DNA of 64,000 nt from Stenocarpella maydis. Taxonomy: Eukaryota; Ascomycota; Sordariomycetes; Diaporthales; Diaporthaceae. A program made the translations under genes and the position numbers. Below are positions 24,721 to 35,648 of this stretch, one piece after another; within the stretch, counting starts at the first letter, position 1; every line of letters begins with the position of its first letter. Under the pieces are notes generated by a model. It had not been told where the DNA came from, did not search any database, and saw only the letters and a list, made by a program, of their open reading frames with translations. The stretch spans positions 66,807-130,806 of the forward strand of contig NQMI01000008.1 of NCBI GenBank assembly GCA_002270565.1, read 5' to 3'.

Positions 24721-25234
24721 GCTGAATTCAAATTCTCTGTCTCGGTCCCTTCCGCTTGTTGAGAGTCTCATGTGTGCCTCTTGAGGAACTGAAGTTGCGA
24801 GGCGGGCGTACCCTCGATTTGTGTTGGGGTCAAGCAGTAGTGGCGCATATTATGTTGTGCTTGGCTAAGCCACCGTCTCTGAGCGTTGTCGCATGGGCAA
24901 GGAGTTGGGCACTCGGTATCCTTTTGTACACAGTATCTGCTAATCGGCAGTCTTGATTAAACGAGAGTGACGAACGTGGCACGTAATTATAGTGATCCCA
25001 TTTCATTTGCTCATTTGGTCATGGTCTCGTTGACATGTGCCCCGTTATCCAAATATCCAACCCGCGATATTGCCCTCCCCAAGATCTTTATTTACACATA
25101 TGCCCATGTTCGTAAATCATTCAACAACATTACCGCAGAAAACCCAGATGCCCCACATGATGTATCCGTCATGATGCTTGCCTTGACGGCTGAACCTGCC
25201 GCATACCCACCCAGACAACCCCAGCTTCTCCCGC
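24721..25234. other. Convergent intergenic, CSM1 and membrane-protein 3' ends
   Basis: No gene seen. Confidence 0.6.
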
Positions 25235-27452
25235 TTATCTGGCCCAGCCGATGCCGATGCCCCTCCCCTCCTCGGCAACCTTCTCACTTACACTTCTCTT
25301 CCCGAACGAGAAGTACCTCTTCGCAGCGTCTCCGCCGCCCACACCGCCCAGGTCCACATCATTCCCAGTCGAGACCTGTCTGTCGCTTCCGATGACGATG
25401 GGCGGCGTCGCCGGCTTGAGCTCGCCGTACGGCTTAGAGTAGAAGTCGGACTCGGGCTGGATGGAGCTGTTCCGGTTGCGCGCGCCGCCGGCCCACGTGT
25501 AGCGCTTGCTGAGGCTGGCCTTGAGCCCGCCGTAGCTCCGCGCGGGCTTCTCGTCCGCGGTGTCGCCCCCGGCTTTCATTCCGGCCTGCACGTTGCCGCT
25601 CACGCGCTGGTCGTTGAGGTCGATCTCGGAGAGGGCCGACGGCTTGCGCATGATGGGGTTCTCGCTGATGGGCCTGCGGCCAGGCTTGCCCGCGGTCTGA
25701 GTGAAGTTGACGAGCGACGGGTTGGAGCGCAACGGGTTGGGGTGCTGCGACGCCAGATCGCCGTCGTTCTCGTCCAACTCGTCTGCCCCCGGGCTCATGA
25801 GGCCTCTGTAGCCGCGCCTGCCGCCATTCTCACCGTCTTCGTAGTCCGACTCGAAGTCTGAGTCGCGCGTGTCATATGGATGGCTCAGAGAATCATATCC
25901 CAGGGCCATCTTCCTCTTCTTCTCAGCCGCCCTCTCGGCAGCGTTGATGGCGCGGTTGCGCTCCAGCGTGCGATTGATCAGCGACTCTGACGCATACCAG
26001 GACTCTGTGAATTTCGCAGGCCTTGGCAGTGCAGCAGCGTCAGCCGCATTTGTTCTGGTAGGATGGTGCGAGGCCGCTGTGCCAGTGCTAGGTCTGGACT
26101 GGTGGCCATAGCTCCTGGGCGAGTCCGGGACGATATCCCGCGTGGGAACCTCTGCATAGGAAGAGTAGGAGCCACGCCATGCGCTTTGGTGAGGTGGCGG
26201 GGCAGGTTTGCTGGAAAGAGGCGTCGACGGTGTTTCAGACATTGTCTTCAGGTCCTCTCCGATGGCTGAGTTCCGCGGCGAGTTCTTCGGGGAGTTGCCT
26301 GGCGTGATCTGATACTGCCTTGCAGGGAAGCCGGCAGAGCCGAAGGAGCCGCGCGGGCTCCGGGTGGCGTGGAAGGGGATGGAGGGTGGGCGATCAAGCT
26401 CATCGCCGGGAACACCAGAGTACCGGCGGCCGTCGATAGGAGTGGGGAGGCGTTTCTCATCCTCGGTGGGGAACGTGGACGCTGCTGTCATGGACGACTT
26501 ATTCCTCTTGTGCCGCCTGGAGGTCAGGTTGTCCTCCAGAGGGTTACAGTCGGGCGGCAGGCGGGTGATGTGCCTGAATTTCAGGGCCAGCCAGAGGCCG
26601 ATGCACAGCGACAGCAAGTGCAAGGCCCCGCCGCCGATGAGGCTGTAATACAGAGAGGGGACAAAGTAGTCCATGAGGCTCTGCGGGCTGAGCATGGTGC
26701 CCCACTCAGGACTCGAGTTGTGAACAGACAGGGCGCCGAAGGCGTACAGAGGGAGGGTGGTGAGGTCAGATATGGAGGAGAATATCTGGTAGGCGGCCGA
26801 GGACGCGGGGGGCCTTGCCCCGGCGGGGCGGGCGAGGTGGAATACGCCGTAGACACAGTGGATCAAGACTGCACCGGCCTGCGTTGGGGTTGGAGCGGGT
26901 CAGTATTTGAGAGTTATAAATGGCAAATAGTCCGTGTCAGTCAGAGACAGGGTGGATTGCGACTTACAGTGATCCTCATGACCCAGGCGGTCAGGGGGCT
27001 GACCTTGAGAATGACGATCATGAGGAAGAGAATGCCAGCGGCGACGATCATCTCGAGCACGCGAAATGCCAGCTGCACGATCCTCATCCACTTGATCCAC
27101 CATTTTGTGGCAGGGCCAAGGGACGTCCACCCTGGCCGTGGGCCTCGGACCTCATGTGCGCTGCGTGTGTGAAGATGTGGGGTCAGCTGGGCTGTTCACT
27201 TATTCTTCACTTGGTGTAGTGTATGTACGTGTACACCATGCTGGGGGAGACGGGCAAGTGGTGCACTCGTGTCGATGCTTACTCTGGGTGGCGGTTGAAA
27301 GACACGAGCGGGCCCTCGTGCTTCGGCCTGAGTGGCCTTGGCTCCCAGCTCGACCGTGTCACAGCCTTTGGGTCGAAGACGGTGGTTGGGAAGCGTGCAT
27401 CGTCGAAACTGTCGAACCTGTTATACATGTAGGGCTGGTGAGTCCCACTCAT
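25235..27452 (-). CDS. Four-TM membrane protein with long disordered tail, function unknown
   Basis: Three exons: 27283-27452, 26968-27160 and 25235-26878, giving 668 residues. The first exon (MSGTHQPYMYNRFDSFDDAR) is joined through GA|C; the second junction is phase 0. Four hydrophobic segments follow: VLEMIVAAGILFLMIVILKV, AGAVLIHCVYGVFHLA, IFSSISDLTTLPLYAFGALSV and YYSLIGGGALHLLSLCIGLWLALKF. After LPPDCNPLEDNLTSR comes about 430 residues of Ser/Pro/Arg-rich, presumably cytosolic, disordered chain with many potential phosphosites (SPRGS, SPKNSPRNS). I do not recognise the family; the layout resembles fungal plasma-membrane proteins with signalling tails. Divergent to ARH1. Exon choice rests on phase and good splice sites, since the first two exons carry no known domain. 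Confidence 0.75.
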
Positions 27453-28236
27453 CTTGACTGAGGTGGCCGACGGTAACGACAGCAGCAAGCAGGGAGGATG
27501 AGAACGAGTGAGTGAGACCGCTAGCCAGACTCAGGCCTTCGGGCTCAAAGACCTAGGGCTAACTGAAGATTGTGGGAGAGGGGTGCGATAGCGACTGGAA
27601 CGTCGAGGAAAAGGACGAGATGATGGCAGTTGAGCAAAGAAGTCTAGACTGTTCCTGCATGCAGTGCTGAGTGCGCGCCCCATGTGGGACCGTCATATTG
27701 TACATATGTACGGAGTGGTGTAGACTACTCCGTAAAATCAAGAGGCTGGATACAAGGTGGGCTGGGTGGGCTGGGGAGGGGCCAAGGTTCCTTGTTTACC
27801 TGCAAGGAGCGCTCCGAATGGCACAGCAACGAAGCAAGTACCTGCTTAGTGCAGTGTACTGTATGCACATAGTGCTCCGTACTGTGCTCCGTACTGTAGA
27901 TACGCAGTGTAGTGGTGTAGATACCACACGGCACGGCCCGTCAGCCCCCGCGTCGCTCTCTTCATCTGATTGGCATGCTCGAGAGCAACGTCGCTGCAGC
28001 TCTCCAACTGCCGCTCAACACCATTGTCGCACACGGAGGGCAACGGAAACCATAAACGGCGGTTGCACCAGGGCCGAGACCAATCCCGACAAGACCCCGG
28101 CCCGTCGCCCACCGTCAGCAGCCTCCGAGTCGGCCTTTCCCCGGCCACTCCCACGATGCGGGGTAGTCTGGCCACACATGAGATGAACATGGCTTAGGCA
28201 TTCCCTTGCACTCGAAAACTCCAGCACCCTGACATC
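27453..28236. promoter_or_regulatory. Divergent promoter region, membrane gene / ARH1
   Basis: Contains an inverted repeat TACGGAGT (27709-27716) and ACTCCGTA (27727-27734), and a 12-bp direct duplication GTGCTCCGTACT (27872-27883 and 27884-27895). No gene seen. Confidence 0.55.
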
Positions 28237-29960
28237 ATGCGCCTCCCCACCGCCAGGTCGGCTTCCGGCCTCGCCCTGGGCTGCAAAACAATCATACGCC
28301 GTGAATCACGGCCCCCACCCCGTCTCCTGTCAGGCTCGTACTCTGCCTCTGCCGCCTCCCGCCATGACCGGCCCTTCCGCATGGCAGTCATCGGCTCCGG
28401 CCCCGCCGGCTTCTACACCGCGTACCGCGTCATGTCCCTGATCGGACTCGCAAAGGTCGACATGTACGAGGCCCTGCCCGTGCCCTTTGGTCTGGTCAGA
28501 TTTGGCGTGGCTCCCGATCACCCTGAAGTCAAGGTACACATGCCACTTTGTCCCCCCCCCCACCCTGCCCTGCCTCATCCAATGCCTGCCTACTGTGGTC
28601 CCGATGCCCCGTGTCATGGATAGACGAGCCCCATATGAGCTCCAGCTGACTCGCTTCTGCACAGAACTGTCAGGACAAGTTCGCTGAAGTCGCCTCATCC
28701 CCCAACTTCACATTTGTTGGCAACGTCTCTATTGGCCACAAGCCATTCCATCCAGACGGCCAATCAGCCCCCCTGACCACACTGCTGCGCCACTACGATG
28801 CAGTCTTGTTCGCATACGGCGCAGCCAAGGACAGGACACTCGGCATACCTGGAGAGTCGACCCTCAGGCGCATCTACTCGGCCCGTGAGTTTGTGGGCTG
28901 GTATAACGGCCTGCCCGAGTTTGCAGGTCTGAACCCTGATCTCTCTCGGGAGGAGGCCGTCATCATCGGCCAGGGCAATGTCGCCCTCGACGTCGCCCGC
29001 GTGCTTCTTGAGGACGTGGACAAGCTCCGAAAGACGGACATGGCCGACTACGCATTGGAGGCGCTGTCCAAGAGCAGGGTGAGGAATGTCCGCGTCGCCG
29101 GGAGGAGGGGGCCCATGCAGGCCGCCTTCACCATCAAGGAGGTCCGCGAGCTGATGAACCTGCCCGGCGTATCCGCCGAGCCCATCGAGAAGTCGCTTTT
29201 CCCAGAAGACCTCAAGGTCTTGCTACGGCCACGCAGGCGCATCGCTGAGGTCCTCCTCAAGGGCTCTCGGACTCCACGCGAATCCGCCACCAAGTCCTGG
29301 TCGCTGAACTTCTGCCTGTCGCCCACTGAATTCCACCCGGACCCAACAAGCCCGGATGCCGTGGGAAACACCACCTTCGAGCAGACCTCACTGTCTCCCG
29401 ACCCCTTCGACCCATTAGCGCGTGCCATCGGCACCGGGCAGACCGAGACACTGAACTCCCCGCTGGTCTTCCGCTCGATAGGGTACAGGTCCGTAGCTCT
29501 TCCCGAATTCGACGAGGTCGGCGTCGACTTCGATGCGGGCCGCGGCGTCATCAACAACGACCAGGTCGGGGGACGCGTGCTGCGGAGTGGGTCTGAGGGC
29601 GCCGAAAGGCTCCCGGGGCTGTACTGCGCAGGCTGGGTGAAGCGGGGCCCCACGGGAGTCATTGCGAGCACAATGGAAGACGCCTTCGCGACGGCCGAGG
29701 CCATAGCGGCGGACTGGAAGGGAGGCAAGGAGTTCCTTGCTGACGGCGAGGCGGCGGCAGCAAGGAGCGTCGATTACGCAGGGTGGGAAGGGGTGCAGAG
29801 TGAGGCAGGCAGGAGTGTTGCTAACTCTGCCGTTGATTGGGAGGGCTGGTTGGCTATTGACAAGGCGGAGAGGGATCGAGGCCAGCTGAAGGGCAAGGAA
29901 AGGGACAAGTTCACATCGACGGACGACATGCTAAAAGTGCCCTTTTCATGCATGGCATGA
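28237..29960 (+). CDS. ARH1: NADPH:adrenodoxin (ferredoxin) oxidoreductase, mitochondrial
   Basis: Two exons, 28237-28533 and 28665-29960 (intron 131 bp, phase 0), giving 530 residues. The first 48 residues are Arg/Ser-rich (MRLPTARSASGLALGCKTII), a mitochondrial presequence. The FAD-binding motif follows: MAVIGSGPAGFYTAYRVM, then PVPFGLVRFGVAPDHPEVK. The NADPH-binding motif is VIIGQGNVALDVARVLL. The C-terminus has GLYCAGWVKRGPTGVIASTMEDAF, the second flavin-contact region of the family. The enzyme passes electrons from NADPH to the ferredoxin Yah1 for Fe-S cluster assembly and haem A synthesis; the yeast gene is essential. Only 113 bases separate its stop from that of the convergent ETF-alpha gene, so the 3' UTRs probably overlap. 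Confidence 0.95.
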
Positions 29961-30073
29961 GGGCCGACCTGTCTCGCCTTCCCCCCCCCCCCCCCAGGAA
30001 AAAGGCGTCTTAAGAAAATCGTTTCACAACCGGACTAGGAGTACAGGTTTATGTATGCATTACACTAAAAGCT

Positions 30074-31249
30074 CTACTTCTTCAACTTCTCTGTCAGCTC
30101 AGGCACCTTCTCGAAAAGGTCGCCCACGAGGCCGACGTCGGCGACCTGGAAAATAGGCGCATCGGCGTCCTTGTTGATGGCAGCAATCACCTTGCTGTCC
30201 TTCATGCCAGCCAGATGCTGAATGGCGCCTGAGATGCCGACAGCCATATATAGCTGCGGCGCGACCACCTTGCCGGTCTGCCCAACCTGCAGGCTGTTGT
30301 CCGCGTAACCGCTGTCGACGGCGGCGCGGGACGCACCGATGGCGGCCCCGAGGGTATCGGCCAGCGGCTGCATCACCTTGTCGAAGTCCTCCTTGGACTT
30401 GAGCCCGCGGCCGCCCGACACGATCTTGGTCGCCGTCGACAGGTCGGGCCGGTCGGACTTGGCCAACTCCTCGGACACCCACTCGGTGGGGCTGGGGATC
30501 TTGGGGTCGGCGCCGTCCTCGACAGCCGCAGAACCCTTCCCTAGCTCAGCGGGCGCGAAGGCGGTGCCGCGGATGGTGATGATCTTGACGGGGTCTGTTG
30601 ACTCGACCGTCGCGATGGCGTTGCCGGCGTAGATTGGGCGGACGAACGTGTTCTCGCTCTCGATGGAGGTAATGTCGGAGATCTGCTGCGAGTCGAGGAG
30701 GGCTGCCACGCGCGGCAGCAGGTTCTTGCCGAAGGCCGTGTGGCCGGCAATGATATGTGTGTAGCCTCCTCTCCTGATGTTCTCGACGAGGAGATGGGCG
30801 AAGTTCTCGGGGAGGCCCTATTGTTCGCAGGTGAGGTGCAGCTAATCAGCCTGATATCCTCGCAACGACAAGCGGCCCGGGAGGAATTCGAAAAGCCTCC
30901 CTGTATCAACCTTCAGATTCAGAGCCGGAGTATATAATACCTTGTCATAAGCGCCGCTGTCTACTGCAATTATCTTATCAACGCCGTCTGCGGTTGCGGC
31001 CTCGTCGGCCACCGGCTTGATATTGCTCCCAGCCACGAAGCCATGGACTGGGCCACCGACCTTCCGGGCTGCGGTGATGGCGCTTAGCGAACCGTGGTTC
31101 AGCTTGCCCTCCTTCTGCTCGAGGACGGCGAGGGTCGATGCGAGCCTGCGGAGCGCGGCGGGGCTGAAGAACGCAACCGGGGAGGTGGTGGGCTGCGTGA
31201 TGCTCCCCCGCAGCTGGCGGGCTGCTGTTCTCCGTGCCGTGCAGAGCAT
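30074..31249 (-). CDS. ETFA: Electron transfer flavoprotein alpha subunit
   Basis: Two exons, 30941-31249 and 30074-30817 (intron 123 bp, phase 0 after YDK), giving 350 residues. The N-terminus [20 protein letters not shown] is a mitochondrial presequence. The ETF alpha N-terminal domain begins [28 protein letters not shown] and continues [33 protein letters not shown]. The FAD domain shows [56 protein letters not shown] and [16 protein letters not shown]. It carries electrons from acyl-CoA dehydrogenases to ETF-ubiquinone oxidoreductase in the matrix, so it serves mitochondrial beta-oxidation and branched-chain amino-acid catabolism. The beta subunit is not in the window. Divergent to RSC8 across a promoter with two TACCTAGGTA palindromes. 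Confidence 0.96.
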
Positions 31250-31901
31250 GTTGGATGGTGTAGGATTGCCTCACCTCGAGTGCAGTTGGGGGTGGTGGAC
31301 GACAAGGAGACTGGGGAATGAATTGGGGAATTGAAGTCGGCACGGGCGGGTCGAAACCGTCACTCAATCGGCTGGCGACGGGACATCCGACCCTGACCTC
31401 GGCCCTCCGTGAACGGCTGGTGCAGCACTCGCCTGTGGAAGGGAAGCGGAGCAGGGGTTACGTGCGTGTAGTGTACGGCATTAGTCCACTACCTAGGTAC
31501 GTACCGCACCCAGGGTACCTAGGTACTTCTTGCTCAGGTGTCCGTAGAAAGCTGACGGAATGCTGGCCTGAGGCTGCCACTTTTTGGCTTGGCCTGTGCT
31601 TTTGGCTGTGCTGGGCCGTCGCGCCCAAATTTGATCCTCCAGCGCGACAGATGCTCAACCCTCCCAAGAGCGCAGTCCAGCACGGGGACCCATCTTTCGC
31701 GACAGCAACCCATCATCGCGGACTCGGCGCCTCACCCCTCCCCGCCACCCAGCTCATCCGGAACAGTAGCTTGCAGCCTCGCGGGTTGTAAAAGCCCCCT
31801 CCAGACTGGCAGCCCCACGTCGTGACTTGTGAATTGCAGCTGCAAATCGGCACTGGTCGACATCCACCCCGTCCTGCACTGCATCCCATCAAATCATCAC
31901 C
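31250..31901. promoter_or_regulatory. Divergent promoter region ETFA / RSC8 with two TACCTAGGTA palindromes
   Basis: Perfect TACCTAGGTA at 31490-31499 and again at 31516-31525, 26 bases apart. No gene seen. Confidence 0.65.
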
Positions 31902-34121
31902 ATGGAGGAGGAGAATGTCAGCTACGGCACCCCTGCCAACGGCGCATCGCCCGGCAGCAATCCCATCCTCGCGCAACCACCTCTGGCAGATGCGAACCCC
32001 GCCGAAGGTTGGTCTCAATGTCCTGCATTGTCCCGCCGGCCCATCCACTTTTGCGTGCGTCAGGCTAAACACTGCTCATCTAGATGTCCAGATGGGTGAA
32101 ATCGCATCTGCTGAGCCAGCCATTAAACAAGATAGCACAACACCAGCACCAGGGGCTGCCTCTGACAACCCTCTCGACGCCCCCGAGGGCCCCGCCCCTG
32201 ACAATGCCGCTGCCCAGGATGAGGACATGGTCGACGCCGAGGGTGATTCCAAGGGAGACAAGCCCAAGGATGGCGACACCAACGGTGAGAGCACCGTCGG
32301 GAAGACGAAGGAAGCCATCGAAAATGCCGCGCGCGAACATCTCATCTCCCAGAAGCATTCCATCATCCTGCCCAGCTACAGCACCTGGTTCGACATGAAC
32401 GTCATCCATACCACAGAGCGCAAGGCTCTGCCAGAATTCTTCAACAATCGTAATCGAAGCAAAACTCCAGCTGTTTACAAGGACTATCGCGACTTCATGA
32501 TTAACACTTATCGCCTCAACCCTGCTGAGTACCTGACGGTCACGGCCTGCAGGCGAAACCTTGCTGGCGACGTATGCGCCATTATGAGGGTCCATTCCTT
32601 CCTGGAACAATGGGGTCTCATCAACTACCAGGTATGTCGCTGACGCGGAGTTGCGATACTAGCAGACATGCTGACTGTTTGTAGGTCGACCCTGACCACA
32701 GGCCCTCCCCGACTGGTCCACCATTTACCGGTCACTTCAGAATCATCTGCGACACCCCTAGAGGCCTTCAGCCGTGGCAGCCAGCGGCGGATCCCGTCGT
32801 TGCTCAAGGGAAAGCTAATGCTGATACCGAGGCCAAGGCCAAAGCTGGCACAGTGCCAAAGAGCGAGCTAAACCTGGAGGTTGGACGTAACATCTACGAG
32901 GCCAATGCCAAGGGTGCCAAACTCAACAAGAGCGAGGGAAAGACTAATGGTGATGGTCCCGCGACAAACGGTGTGTCGGGCACGCCGTCCGACGAGCTCA
33001 CCAAGGCGCCCATCGCAAAGGTCAACTGCCAGACCTGCAGCGCTGATTGCACCCGGATCTACTATCACAGCAACTCCCTTGACCCAGTGTCAAACACCAA
33101 GAAAAGCACTATCATCTGCCCGAGCTGCTTTGTGGACGGTAGATTCCCAGGGAACCTGCTGGCTACTAACTACCAGAGGATGGAGAACCCCACTTATTCG
33201 ACAACGCTCGACAGAGAAGCGCCGTGGACCGACTCTGAACTCCTGCGGCTGCTGGAGGGTCTCGAGAGGTTCGATGATGACTGGAATGAGATTGCGGACC
33301 ACGTGGGCACCAGGGCTCGCGAGGAGTGTGTCCTGCAATTCCTGCAACTTGACATCGAGGATAAGTATCTGGAGTCGGAAACCTCGTTCACGGCGCCTAT
33401 CGGAATGTCAATGCTGGGAAGCCAAGGGGGACAGCTGCCATTCAGCCAGGCCGACAACCCCGTCATGTCGGTTGTGGCCTTCCTGGCCAGCCTGGCAGAC
33501 CCTGCCAGCGCCGCCGCCGCCGCCGGAAAGTCGGCCGAGGAGCTGCGGCAACAACTCCGGGGCAGGCTTGAGTCAAGCGGTGCTCTCAATGAACAGTCCG
33601 ACGGGAAAGGCAAGGGCAAGGAGAAGGAGGGCGACTCAATGGAGGTTGATATCCAGCAGGAGACTACGACCACCACGACAACGACGACGACTACCATGAC
33701 GAAGACCACGGCGCTCGCCAACGTTCCCCTTGCGACAATCGGGGCCCGTGCCGACGGGCTGGCCTCACACGAGGAGCGCGAGATGACAAGAATCGTATCA
33801 GCGGCCGTCAACATCACGCTGCAAAAGATGGAGCTCAAGATGAAGTTCTTCAACGAGATGGAGGCCATCCTTCAAGAAGAGCGGCGCGAGCTGGAGCGGG
33901 GCCGCCAGCAGTTGTTCCTCGACCGGTTGGCGTTCAAAAAGCGCGTGCGCAGCGTGCAGGACGAGCTGAAGGCGGCAGCTCTGGCTGGCGGCGAGCAGGG
34001 TGCGCGTCTGGCGCTGGGCGTGGCGATGGACGGCGAGAGGCTGAACCTGCAGGCGACGCCGGTGGGCAGCAACGTGCAGCCGTTGAGCAGCGGAGGCCAG
34101 ATTAAGAGCTACGAGGCATAG
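31902..34121 (+). CDS. RSC8: Swi3/Rsc8-type chromatin remodelling subunit (SWIRM-SANT)
   Basis: Three exons: 31902-32007, 32084-32631 and 32685-34121, giving 696 residues. The SWIRM domain begins near residue 125 ([29 protein letters not shown]) and ends at [18 protein letters not shown] zinc-finger-like region follows with [15 protein letters not shown] and [12 protein letters not shown]. The SANT domain is [53 protein letters not shown] low-complexity Thr run (near 33662-33710) and a C-terminal coiled coil ([20 protein letters not shown]) complete it. In fungi the single Swi3/Rsc8 homologue is a dimeric core subunit of SWI/SNF and RSC remodellers in the nucleus. The first intron splits G|AT; the second is phase 0. 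Confidence 0.94.
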
Positions 34122-34585
34122 AATGTCGCGGACAGCTACGTTTGGGCCAGCTGAGGCCATCTGTGTCCTCAGTCCTAGCGTGAGAACGGATATTCGCCTA
34201 CACTGCATGACTGTTTGTTGTACTCTTAGTTTTCCCCAAGAGGCAGGCTGATTGGGTTTCATGGACGTATGGGAGAGGCGTCAAGTGGGCCGGCTATGCG
34301 AGGAATCGCATTCCAATTTTTCTTTCTTTTTCTGTCCTGAGATGGAATGGTTACTGTAACAAAAGTTGCCTATGTTGTCCCGGTTGAGAACAGAGAAGAG
34401 GTCGAAGTGGCAGCCTCGAAGAGATAGAAACTCTAATGCAATGGATGATTTGAAAGCCTGGGCTGCATGCGCATTTCTTTGGTTGAGGTCGGCCACATGG
34501 ACCTTGAGCCCCATTCGACCGTCCCGGAGACGCGGAGGCTGGTAGCAGTCAAGTAAGAGCAATGGGGTATGGTACGTCTCTCTCT

Positions 34586-34616
<31 letters not shown>

Positions 34617-35648
34617 NNNNNNNNNNNNNNNNNNNNNNNNNNNNNNNNNNNNNNNNNNNNNNNNTTAATCCAGCGAATAATTTTTTTCGGCTTTTCTTTG
34701 CTTTTCTTTTCTTTTTTTCTTGGCTGCAAGGGCCACGGTCATGAGGCGTCTTGGTGTTCTTCAGTGGTTGCCAGGAAGATGAGAAGGCAACACGTTCTAG
34801 CATGTGAAGAATGACGCAGTCCTCATATGGACCCTGTCGCGTGGGGTGGCCTTAGGGCTAGAGGGCAGGAATAATAAATTCCTGGCGTCAAGTGACTGCT
34901 GACATGACGGTCAAGGTCAACATGTCGCCCAGTCTACACCACGCCTTGGTTGTGGACAGGCCGGTGAGGCATCCCCGCCCAACCTCGGCTCGACGGAGCT
35001 GGGTGGAGCGGGACAAGTCGTGGGTCTGGGGAAGTATGAGCCGGCCCCTTCCGTACCTACTTGCACAGGTACCAGTTCACCTACCTAGGCAGGTGCGGAG
35101 TAGACTACGGAGTACATAGCCAGGTAGCTGCAGGAGCTGAGGAGGTAGAGCAGCTGTCTACCCACAGGGTGAGCAGGCTGGAAACGGGCCAAGAGGGGAG
35201 GGAGCTTAGATGACGGGGAAAGCCTTTATAACCGCATCTCCCACATGCCAGATACCCTCCGTCTTTGTTTCTACTGCGCATGCAGTCGTCGCCGAGCCCA
35301 GAATCTACTCGGTAACTGATAACCTACCAATCTGCTGCAAGATCCAACGCCCAAATCTGCACGGTGACGTGAGGGCTGATTGATTGATCCCTGGCAACTC
35401 TGCTCATTCTCCGTACCCATGCGTACTGCGGCCCTTCCTTAATACCTCGGCTTCGGAGTTGCATATACCCACATCCACACACCATCGCCGGCTACTCCAG
35501 AGAGGGCAACCCCTACTGCCGAAACAAACACTCCCTTTTAGATACTTCTCGCCGCTGAGCAGTGCCTCTCCTGCTCTCTCCTGCCCTTGCACACCTGCGT
35601 AGAGCCCGCGCGCGCACACACTAGCGTCTCTCTCACAAGCCATTGGTG
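34122..35648. other. Intergenic, RSC8 3' end to carnitine acetyltransferase promoter
   Basis: Contains a CT/T tract and a gap of 48 Ns (34617-34664), a TACCTAGG site (35082-35089) and TACGGAGTA (35106-35114). No gene recognised. Confidence 0.55.
34589..34664. other. Poly(T) run and assembly gap
   Basis: A T run follows (CT)n and leads into 48 Ns (34617-34664). The gap length is probably nominal; the assembly failed in low-complexity DNA. Confidence 0.97.
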
